7,846 nucleotides of DNA from NCBI GenBank assembly GCA_903890345.1, contig CAITAV010000132.1:1-7846 (forward strand), in the 5' to 3' direction. Of this stretch, positions 1 through 5,532 are shown piece by piece. The DNA comes from an uncultured Actinomycetes bacterium (GTDB lineage Bacteria > Actinomycetota > Actinomycetes > Nanopelagicales > Nanopelagicaceae). The notes beneath the pieces are model-generated. The model had not been told where the DNA came from. It did not search any database and was given only the letters and a program-made list of their open reading frames with translations. The position numbers were made by a program, and so were the translations under genes. The stretch's first letter is position 1. Each line of letters opens with the position of its first letter.

Positions 1-384
1 AAAGTAGATCCAGTCGCTGCAATAAAAGAATTAACAGGCGGAGTTGATTACGCATTTGAAGCGCTCGGTCGCGAAGAGACAATCGCACAAGCGTGGCTGA
101 CTGTAGATGTGGGCGGACAACTCACTCTGGTCGGTCTACTTAAAAATGGCGCCAAGTTAACGATCGATGCAGGTCCTTTTGTGAATGAACAATCCATCAA
201 AGGGTGCTATTTCGGATCTTCAGACCTGCAACGAGATGTTCCTTTGCTCGTGCAGGCGTACTTAAGTGGTGAATTACTTCTAGACGAACTCATCACTAGT
301 CGCATAGGTTTGGAGGGACTTAATGAGTCTTTCCAGAAGCTTCGTTCGGGAGAGGGAGCTAGAAGTGTCTTGGTCTTTGACTAG
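1..384 (+). CDS. Zinc-type alcohol dehydrogenase, C-terminal part (5' end cut by window)
   Basis: This is the last 127 residues of a medium-chain (MDR) alcohol dehydrogenase; the reading frame is open from base 1 and stops with TAG at 382-384. What is visible is the second half of the Rossmann NAD(P)-binding domain (GVDYAFEALG at residues 14-23, then the GG-x-L-x-LVG strand and turn) and the C-terminal return to the catalytic domain. The stretch IKGCYFGSS near residues 63-71 and the closing GARSVLVFD resemble class III-like and actinobacterial zinc alcohol dehydrogenases that oxidise alcohols or hemithioacetals. The catalytic zinc ligands lie upstream of the window, so zinc dependence is inferred from family resemblance. 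An ATG or GTG inside this frame (for example GTG at 109) is not the true start, because the conserved fold already runs before it. A 111-bp gap with regulatory dyads separates it from the next gene, so a shared operon is uncertain. Substrate unknown. Confidence 0.85.
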   Translation, partial: KVDPVAAIKELTGGVDYAFEALGREETIAQAWLTVDVGGQLTLVGLLKNGAKLTIDAGPFVNEQSIKGCYFGSSDLQRDVPLLVQAYLSGELLLDELITSRIGLEGLNESFQKLRSGEGARSVLVFD

Positions 385-402
385 GTCACTTCAAAAATTT
401 CT

Positions 403-424
403 GTAACTACCCTTTGGTGATTAC
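403..424. promoter_or_regulatory. Imperfect inverted repeat downstream of the dehydrogenase gene
   Basis: GTAACTACC at 403-411 faces GGTGATTAC at 416-424 across a CTTT loop. Eight of nine positions can pair, one as G-U. No T-run follows directly, so it is a poor intrinsic terminator. It could be a weak operator half-site pair or a transcript-end hairpin for the dehydrogenase gene. A -35-like TTGGTG (414-419) overlaps its right arm. Confidence 0.3.
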
Positions 425-442
425 GGAAAAGCGGGGAATATT
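414..442 (+). promoter_or_regulatory. Candidate promoter for the transport operon
   Basis: TTGGTG at 414-419 is a fair -35 match. AATATT at 437-442, 17 nt further on, is a modest -10 match (four of six). The perfect dyad at 438-465 overlaps this -10, which is where a repressor would sit. The match quality is low; the main support is position, since this is the only sizeable gap upstream of the cassette. Confidence 0.3.
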
Positions 443-465
443 TTTAATCGCCTGATTAAAAATAT
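438..465. promoter_or_regulatory. Perfect 12-bp inverted repeat, probable operator
   Basis: ATATTTTTAATC (438-449) is repeated exactly as its reverse complement GATTAAAAATAT (454-465) across a 4-bp GCCT spacer. The repeat ends 18 bp before the ribosome binding site of the binding-protein gene and overlaps the best -10 candidate. A perfect 24-base symmetry of this kind upstream of a substrate-specific transport operon is typical of a dimeric regulator site. As RNA it would form an A-U-rich stem, but no T-run follows it, so a terminator role is unlikely. No regulator gene is visible in the window. Confidence 0.6.
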
Positions 466-483
466 GCAGTCAACAAACCTAAC

Positions 484-490
484 GGGAGGA
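484..490 (+). promoter_or_regulatory. Ribosome binding site of the solute-binding protein gene
   Basis: GGGAGGA at 484-490 lies 5 nt before the GTG at 496. It is the strongest Shine-Dalgarno sequence in the window and supports the GTG start. It also fits high expression of the binding protein relative to the permease behind it, which lacks such a site. Confidence 0.8.
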
Positions 491-495
491 AACCA

Positions 496-1626
496 GTGAA
501 GTTAAATAAACTCACTAGATCAGCAGTTGTACTCAGCGTTGCTGCAGTGCTCGCTGTTCCAACATTTGCTGCAACAACAGCAAGTGCTGCTTCGAAAGCT
601 GATACATGGACATCTGCAAAGCAAGCTGGTGGTCTTAAAGCCCTAGCAGCAGCATGTAAAAAAGAGGGACAACTCAACATCATCGCAACCCCACGTGATT
701 GGGCAAACTATGGTGAAATCATTGACAACTTTAAGAAGTTGTACAAAGTAAAGATCGATTCAAATATTCCTGATGGATCTTCACAGGATGAAATCGATAC
801 TGCTAACAAGCTCAAAGGCACAAAGCGCTCACCAGATGTTTATGACCTTGGAACTGCAGTTGGTTACAAGTACATCGACACCCATTACGCGCCTTATAAA
901 GTAATCAACTGGGCACAAATCCCAACATCCCTTAAGGATGCACAGGGTCGCCTTACACCTAACTACACAGGTGTGATGACAGTTGGTTACGACGGTGCAC
1001 TTGGTACTGTCACAAAACTTGATGATTTGTTAGATCCAAAGTTCAAGGGCGTAGTTGCTCTAAACGGAGATCCAACCAAGGCCTCTGCTGGTCTCAACGG
1101 ACTCTTCATGTCTTCAATTGCTAACGGTGGATCATTCGATGATATTTCAAAGGGTGTTGACTTCTTTAAGAAGCTCAAGGCTGCTGGAAGCTTCATCAAC
1201 GTTGACCCAACACCTGCAACAATTGAATCAGGACAGACTCGAGTTGTATTTGACTGGACATATAACGCCAAGTCGGTAATCGATAAGTTCAAGGCAGTTG
1301 GAAAAACATGGAAGACATTCACACCTGCAAACGCAGCTGTTGGTTCTTTCTATAACGTAGGTGTTTCAGCATGGGCACCACATCCTGCATGTGGTCGTCT
1401 CTGGATGGAATACGTACTCTCAGCTGAAGGTGGAAATTCATGGGGCAAGGGCGGCGCAAGCCCAGTTCTTTGGCCATGGATGATCAAGAACAAGACAGCA
1501 AGTGCGGATGCAATTGCTGTAATCGGTTCTGGCACTGCAGTTGCAAAGGGAGCATCACTTGAACAACAAGCTGCTGCTAATGCGTACCTCACAGCTAACT
1601 GGGCTGCTGCTGTAGGAACTCGCTAA
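496..1626 (+). CDS. ABC transporter extracellular solute-binding protein
   Basis: This 376-residue secreted protein captures the substrate of the importer encoded by the next three genes. Residues 1-31 form a Sec signal peptide: basic start (K2, K5, R8), hydrophobic core about 10-25, and cleavage candidates after TFA (25) or ASA (31). The mature part has the layout of the PotD/AfuA-like type 2 periplasmic binding fold: an N-terminal strand LNIIATP (60-66), a central LDDLLDPKFKG segment (175-185) characteristic of this family, GDPTKASAGLNG (191-202), and the ESGQTRVVFDW segment (244-254). These proteins bind polyamines, ferric iron, phosphonates, opines or small acids, and the sequence does not tell which. 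No lipobox is present. The only cysteines are C54 and C299, both well inside the mature chain, so the usual Gram-positive lipid anchor is missing. The GTG start is fixed by the strong GGGAGGA. The gene opens the cassette behind a probable operator. Confidence 0.9.
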   Translation: MKLNKLTRSAVVLSVAAVLAVPTFAATTASAASKADTWTSAKQAGGLKALAAACKKEGQLNIIATPRDWANYGEIIDNFKKLYKVKIDSNIPDGSSQDEIDTANKLKGTKRSPDVYDLGTAVGYKYIDTHYAPYKVINWAQIPTSLKDAQGRLTPNYTGVMTVGYDGALGTVTKLDDLLDPKFKGVVALNGDPTKASAGLNGLFMSSIANGGSFDDISKGVDFFKKLKAAGSFINVDPTPATIESGQTRVVFDWTYNAKSVIDKFKAVGKTWKTFTPANAAVGSFYNVGVSAWAPHPACGRLWMEYVLSAEGGNSWGKGGASPVLWPWMIKNKTASADAIAVIGSGTAVAKGASLEQQAAANAYLTANWAAAVGTR

Positions 1627-1640
1627 AGAATAATTAGCGA
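1620..1640 (+). other. Small hairpin across the stop codon of the binding-protein gene
   Basis: TCGCTAA (1620-1626, including the TAA stop) pairs exactly with TTAGCGA (1634-1640) around a 7-nt loop. The stem is 7 bp and no T-run follows. It could be a modest mRNA 3'-end stabiliser ahead of the much stronger hairpin at 1677-1710. A stem this short could also be chance. Confidence 0.35.
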
Positions 1641-1657
1641 TACATACAGTTAGACCT

Positions 1658-2566
1658 ATGACTAATAGTCAGATCGCGAGAGCCGGTTCCCATACGGGGA
1701 CCGGCTCTCGGTTCTGGCGCAACAAAAGAGATTACTTAGGAGTTCTTCCTTTCTTATTACTTGCGGGACTATTTTTAATCTGGCCAACAATTAATGTTGT
1801 GTACGGTGCCTTTTTTAGTGATGAAGGAAAGTTTTCATTCGACTACGTTTTAAACACTATTAAAGATGATGCATTTAAGATTCCATTTATTCATTCTTTA
1901 CAGATCTCCGTATGGAGTTCATTAGTAGGTGGCCTCATTGGCGCACTTTTTGCGTGGGCAATTTCAACCGGTAAACCTGACGGCATATCACGTAGATTTG
2001 TTCTTGCCGCCGGCGGAGTGCTGGCGCAATTTGGAGGCGTAATGCTCGCCTTCGCATTCTTTGCAACATTTGGCTTCAACGGATTTGTTACTTCATTAGC
2101 TCTTAAATACTCCGAAACAAACTTCCTGGCTTCTCCAAATTGGCTTTACGAATTATTTGGACTTGGAGTTGTCTATACATTTTTTCAAATTCCACTGATG
2201 TTTATCGTATTTCTCCCCGCAGTTGAAAACCTAAAGCCACAGTGGCGTGAGGCTTCTGAAGGTTTAGGAGGATCTTCAAAGGACTACTGGTTTCGAATTG
2301 GATTCCCAGTTCTCTTTCCTTCTTTTCTTGGCGGATTGCTATTACTTTTTGTTAATTCGTTTTCAGCATACGCAACTGCGGCTGCATTAATCAGTCAAGG
2401 CACAATCATTGCTCCTCTGAGTATTGGAAATGCGCTATCGAGTGAAACAGGCGGAGCAAGTGCACCGCTGGCCAAAACGCTCTCCTTGTACATGGTTTTG
2501 GTGGTAGTAATTGTCATGGCTCTGTACACGCTGTTGCGCAAACGAGTCAGCAAGTGGGAGCAGTAA
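1658..2566 (+). CDS. ABC transporter permease, first subunit
   Basis: This 302-residue inner-membrane protein is one half of the translocation pore (PotB/ThiP/FbpB-like, binding-protein-dependent transport family). About six membrane segments are visible, near residues 28-48, 81-104, 117-140, 163-188, 221-246 and 274-293. The cytoplasmic coupling (EAA) motif is in the loop at 196-220, with EASEGLGGSS followed by the GFPVLFPSF run; it docks on the ATPase. ATG 1658 is the only usable start, because an in-frame stop lies at 1631-1633 and the next in-frame GTG falls beyond the first membrane segment. No good Shine-Dalgarno precedes this ATG, and a 15-bp RNA stem occupies codons 7-18, so translation is probably weak or coupled. 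The gap from the binding-protein gene is 31 nt. The stop codon touches the start of the second permease. Substrate is not deducible from the permease. Confidence 0.9.
   Translation: MTNSQIARAGSHTGTGSRFWRNKRDYLGVLPFLLLAGLFLIWPTINVVYGAFFSDEGKFSFDYVLNTIKDDAFKIPFIHSLQISVWSSLVGGLIGALFAWAISTGKPDGISRRFVLAAGGVLAQFGGVMLAFAFFATFGFNGFVTSLALKYSETNFLASPNWLYELFGLGVVYTFFQIPLMFIVFLPAVENLKPQWREASEGLGGSSKDYWFRIGFPVLFPSFLGGLLLLFVNSFSAYATAAALISQGTIIAPLSIGNALSSETGGASAPLAKTLSLYMVLVVVIVMALYTLLRKRVSKWEQ
1677..1710 (+). other. Strong 15-bp hairpin inside the first codons of the permease
   Basis: CGAGAGCCGGTTCCC (1677-1691) pairs with GGGGACCGGCTCTCG (1696-1710) around an ATAC loop: 15 bp with a single G-U pair at T1688-G1699. 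It is clearly GC-rich against its surroundings. No T-run follows, so it is not a standard terminator. Sitting 19 nt into the permease coding region and 50 nt after the binding-protein stop, it fits a transcript-end stabiliser and translation damper of the kind known between binding-protein and permease genes in other ABC operons. Confidence 0.65.
2556..2560 (+). promoter_or_regulatory. Ribosome binding site of the second permease gene
   Basis: GGGAG at 2556-2560 lies inside the last codons of the first permease, 6 nt before ATG 2567. It supports that start and translational coupling between the two permeases. Confidence 0.7.
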
Positions 2567-3358
2567 ATGAAACTCGGAATCCCATCCAGAATTTTTAAAG
2601 TCTTTATCATTGGCATAACTACCCTTTACCTAGCTGGTCCTTTGTACGGAATGATTGACTTCAGTACAAAACCACTTGGAAATGAAGGTGGTCGCTCACT
2701 TCGCGCTTGGAAAGCAATCGGTGAACAAGAAGACCTCATGTCTTCTATTTCAGTCTCATTTGCAATAGCAATCATCGTGATGTTGCTACTTTTCCTCTTA
2801 GTAGTTCCAACTGTTATTTGGGTTCACCTGCGGTTACCAAAATTGCGCAGACCCCTTGAATTGATTTGTTTACTTCCACTTGCAATTCCTGGAATTGTTA
2901 TTGTGGTTGGTATCGCTCCTCTTTATCGCTGGATTTCCATTCACATTACTGAATCGCCGATTTCACTCGCTGGCGTATACGCGATGTTGATTCTGCCCTT
3001 CACATACCGTTCTCTCTCAGCCGCGCTTGCTCTTGTTGATATTTCAACACTTGCTGAGGCAGCTAGGACTCTCGGTGCCTCAACTATGCGGACAATTTTT
3101 GGAATCGTTATGCCCACGATTCGCTCTGGCATCATGTCCGGTGTTGTTATTTCATTGGCACTTGTTTTGGGTGAATTCACGATTTCATCCCTGTTGAGTT
3201 ACGACACATTACAAGTAGTAATTTATTTACTTGGTCGTGAAGATGGAAAGATTGCTGTTGCTGTCTCCTTGGCGGCTCTGCTCTTTGTCTTTGGAATTCT
3301 TTTCGCTATCCCTACTACTAAGCGTCAGAGAGCAATCCTTGACGCAGATATCGCCTGA
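2567..3358 (+). CDS. ABC transporter permease, second subunit
   Basis: This 263-residue inner-membrane protein pairs with the first permease to form the channel (PotC-like). Membrane segments are visible near residues 8-30, 60-85, 98-122, 133-158, 186-208 and 226-248. The EAA coupling loop is clear at 162-185: LAEAARTLGAS, then the IVMPTI end. The large extracytoplasmic loop after segment 1 (about 31-58) and PLAIPGIVIVVG in segment 3 are normal for the PotC side of this family. The start ATG directly follows the TAA of the first permease and has GGGAG six bases upstream. The next gene is the ATPase, with a spacer of about 18 nt to its preferred start. Length and motifs look complete, with no sign of decay. 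Confidence 0.9.
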   Translation: MKLGIPSRIFKVFIIGITTLYLAGPLYGMIDFSTKPLGNEGGRSLRAWKAIGEQEDLMSSISVSFAIAIIVMLLLFLLVVPTVIWVHLRLPKLRRPLELICLLPLAIPGIVIVVGIAPLYRWISIHITESPISLAGVYAMLILPFTYRSLSAALALVDISTLAEAARTLGASTMRTIFGIVMPTIRSGIMSGVVISLALVLGEFTISSLLSYDTLQVVIYLLGREDGKIAVAVSLAALLFVFGILFAIPTTKRQRAILDADIA

Positions 3359-3362
3359 TCGG

Positions 3363-3368
3363 AAAGGA
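3363..3368 (+). promoter_or_regulatory. Ribosome binding site deciding the ATPase start
   Basis: AAAGGA at 3363-3368 is 8 nt before ATG 3377 but touches the alternative ATG 3368. The spacing favours 3377 as the translated start, dropping three residues from the longest reading. Confidence 0.6.
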
Positions 3369-3376
3369 TGTTGGCC

Positions 3377-4423
3377 ATGAGTACTTCAGCCTACGTACAG
3401 TTAGTTAATCTCTCCAAGCACTTTGGAAAGGTTCGTGCACTAGATGGACTGAACCTAGACATTGCACAAGGCGAACTCGTTGCTCTCCTTGGTCCATCTG
3501 GCTGCGGAAAAACCACTGCACTTCGCGCACTTGCTGGCCTTCAGGATTTAGATGCTGGAAGTATTTTGGTTGACTCAAAAGACATCACATTTGTTGCGCC
3601 AAACAAAAGAAATATGGGCATGGTTTTTCAGGCTTATAGCCTTTTCCCCCATATGAATGCTCGCGAAAACGTTGAGTATGGATTACGAATGAAGGCACAT
3701 CGCTCATCAAGTTCTAATCGAAAAAAACGAGCTGCTGATCTCTTAGAACTCGTTGGGCTATCAACTCATGCAAATCACTTTCCACATCAAATGTCGGGTG
3801 GACAACAACAACGTGTTGCACTTGCTCGAGCCCTTGCAATCGAACCTAATGTTTTGTTACTCGATGAACCCTTGTCAGCACTGGATGCAAAAGTGCGCAC
3901 GCAATTACGTGAAGAGATTCGCCGTATCCAACTAGAAGTTGGCACAACAACATTATTTGTTACACACGATCAAGAAGAGGCACTTGGAATCGCAGATCGA
4001 GTCGGTGTTATGCGCGGTGGAATCCTTGAACAGATTGCTGCGCCTGCAGAACTTTACGAACGCCCCCTCACCTCATTTGTGGCTGAATTCGTTGGACTTA
4101 CTAATCCACTTCCTGCCAAGGTTTCTGGAGGCAGTGCCGAAGTACTTGGAGTGCAAGTTCCAACTGTTGCAGGGTCAATTACAACTGGTTCTGGTCTTGC
4201 TTTGATTCGCCCTGAATGGTTCAAGGTTGAAGCAAGTACATCTGGCAATGCGAAGATTTTTGCTGTCAGTTTCCTTGGTTCCACCTGCCGTCTCACAATT
4301 GATTTAGCAGATGGTGCGCGAATCCGTGTTCAGATTCCTAGTGCAGAAGCTTCAAATCTCGGTATTGGTTCAAACGTCAAAGTAACCTTGAAATCCCTGC
4401 CTGTCTTTGTAAAGGGCGTCTAA
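3377..4423 (+). CDS. ABC transporter ATP-binding protein (PotA/FbpC-like, with TOBE-like tail)
   Basis: This cytoplasmic ATPase powers the importer. From ATG 3377 it has 348 residues and all family motifs: Walker A GPSGCGKTT (39-47), Q-loop Gln at 85 in VFQAYSLFPH, signature MSGGQQQR (139-146, Met in place of the common Leu), Walker B LLLDEP (160-165), D-loop SALD (167-170) and switch His 197 in VTHDQEEA. Residues from about 240 onward form the C-terminal regulatory domain typical of spermidine/iron/sugar ATPases, with the ALIRPEWF strand (about 275-282) marking a TOBE-like region. An ATG nine bases upstream (3368) is possible but lies too close to the Shine-Dalgarno. The stop TAA shares its last A with the ATG of the enolase-superfamily gene, so the two are translationally coupled. 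Substrate cannot be read from the ATPase; automatic labels such as 'spermidine' or 'ferric' would be over-calls. Confidence 0.93.
   Translation: MSTSAYVQLVNLSKHFGKVRALDGLNLDIAQGELVALLGPSGCGKTTALRALAGLQDLDAGSILVDSKDITFVAPNKRNMGMVFQAYSLFPHMNARENVEYGLRMKAHRSSSSNRKKRAADLLELVGLSTHANHFPHQMSGGQQQRVALARALAIEPNVLLLDEPLSALDAKVRTQLREEIRRIQLEVGTTTLFVTHDQEEALGIADRVGVMRGGILEQIAAPAELYERPLTSFVAEFVGLTNPLPAKVSGGSAEVLGVQVPTVAGSITTGSGLALIRPEWFKVEASTSGNAKIFAVSFLGSTCRLTIDLADGARIRVQIPSAEASNLGIGSNVKVTLKSLPVFVKGV
4411..4416 (+). promoter_or_regulatory. Ribosome binding site of the enolase-superfamily gene
   Basis: AAAGGG at 4411-4416 lies in the last codons of the ATPase gene, 6 nt before ATG 4423. It supports the start that overlaps the ATPase stop by one base. 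Confidence 0.6.
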
Positions 4424-5532
4424 TGCCCTTTGGCACGATTAAAACCATCGAAACATATACCGATCAGAATGTTTGTTTCGTAAAGGTTGTTACATCCGAC
4501 GGGCATATTGGATGGGGACAAACTTCAACCTATAACGCAGACATAACTGCACAAATTTTGCACCGCCAAGTTGCGCCCTGGGTTCTAGGGCAAGATGCAT
4601 CTGACATCGGGGCTCTAATCACCCGAGTCGAAGATAAGGAACACAAGTTTCCTGGAAGTTATCGTTGTCGTGCACTTGCCGGTCTAGACACAGCGCTATG
4701 GGATATGCGTGGCAAAGTTGAAGGTAAACCAGTCGTTGAACTACTTGGTGGAAAAGTTCAAAAATTACGCGCATATGCATCATCTATGAAACGCGATATT
4801 ACCCCGCAAGAAGAAGCAGCACGTTTTGTTAAATTACGTGATGACTTCGGTTTTGACGCTTTCAAATGGCGTGTGGGAGCTGAGTGTGGCCATGACGTTG
4901 ATGAGTGGCCTGGTCGCACGGAAGAAGTAGTTCCTGTTGTCTCTCGTGCACTCGGTGATGGAATCGCAAAGTTAGTCGACGGCAATAGTGGATTCTCCCC
5001 CAAGCGCGCAATAGAAGTTGGTGCGTTACTTGAATCCGAAGGAATTAGCCACTTCGAAGAACCGTGCAAATATTGGGAACTTGAAGAAACAAAAGAAGTA
5101 ACTGATGCGCTCTCTATTGATGTAACTGGTGGCGAACAAGATTGGGACCTTGCAACCTGGAAACGCATGATTGACATGCGTGCTGTAGACATCGTGCAAC
5201 CAGATGTGATGTACCTTGGCGGAATCTGGCGCACACTTAAAGTCACAGACATGGCTGCGAAAGCTGGCCTTCCAACTACACCTCACAGTGCGAATTTATC
5301 TTTAGTTACAGTCTGCACAATGCATCTTCTGGGTGCCATTGAAAAACCCGGTAAATATCTTGAATTTTCTATCGAAGGCCTTGATTACTACCCTTGGCAA
5401 GACAAACTTTTTCTTGGTGATCCATTCAAAATTGAAGATGGAAAAGCAAGTATTCCTGCTGGACCAGGCTGGGGTGTAGAAATTAATCCAGAATGGTTAT
5501 CACGAGCGACTAAACAAGTTTCGAGCACTTAA
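4423..5532 (+). CDS. Enolase-superfamily enzyme, mandelate racemase subgroup (probable acid dehydratase or epimerase)
   Basis: This 369-residue cytoplasmic enzyme should abstract the proton next to a carboxylate of a substrate held on Mg2+, giving dehydration or epimerisation. The N-terminal capping domain covers about 1-115, including RALAGLDTALWD (83-94), and the barrel follows. Metal ligands are D186 (VDGNSG), E212 (HFEEP) and E238 (GGEQD), matching D195/E221/E247 of mandelate racemase. D261 and H288 are 27 residues apart, exactly as in its D270/H297 dyad. E314 (YLEF) may fill the place of its E317. On the second barrel strand the usual Lys-x-Lys is K148-W-R150, followed by an extended loop with PGRTE (163-167). 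So the His side is complete and the second Lys is Arg. Being the last gene of the transport operon, overlapping the ATPase by one base, it probably acts on the imported compound. The exact reaction (sugar-acid dehydratase, hydroxyproline-betaine-like epimerase or other) is not resolved. Its 3' end overlaps the convergent gene by 33 nt. Confidence 0.9.
   Translation: MPFGTIKTIETYTDQNVCFVKVVTSDGHIGWGQTSTYNADITAQILHRQVAPWVLGQDASDIGALITRVEDKEHKFPGSYRCRALAGLDTALWDMRGKVEGKPVVELLGGKVQKLRAYASSMKRDITPQEEAARFVKLRDDFGFDAFKWRVGAECGHDVDEWPGRTEEVVPVVSRALGDGIAKLVDGNSGFSPKRAIEVGALLESEGISHFEEPCKYWELEETKEVTDALSIDVTGGEQDWDLATWKRMIDMRAVDIVQPDVMYLGGIWRTLKVTDMAAKAGLPTTPHSANLSLVTVCTMHLLGAIEKPGKYLEFSIEGLDYYPWQDKLFLGDPFKIEDGKASIPAGPGWGVEINPEWLSRATKQVSST

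Noticed and set aside
456..683. 75-residue open frame on the - strand over the signal-peptide region
   Set aside because: It is the complement of an alanine-rich signal peptide and crosses the operon leader; nothing supports translation.
3368..3376. ATG 3368 as start of the ATPase
   Set aside because: The Shine-Dalgarno touches this ATG, whereas ATG 3377 has an 8-nt spacing; the extra residues MLA carry no conserved feature.
496..4423. Naming the importer a spermidine/putrescine or ferric-iron transporter
   Set aside because: Only superfamily-level motifs are visible; the adjacent acid-processing enzyme argues against taking either default label.
4758..5252. 164-residue open frame on the - strand inside the enolase-superfamily gene
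   Set aside because: It is antisense to a gene with full catalytic motifs, is rich in Ser/Arg/Pro as expected from complementary codons, and shows no recognisable domain or ribosome binding site.
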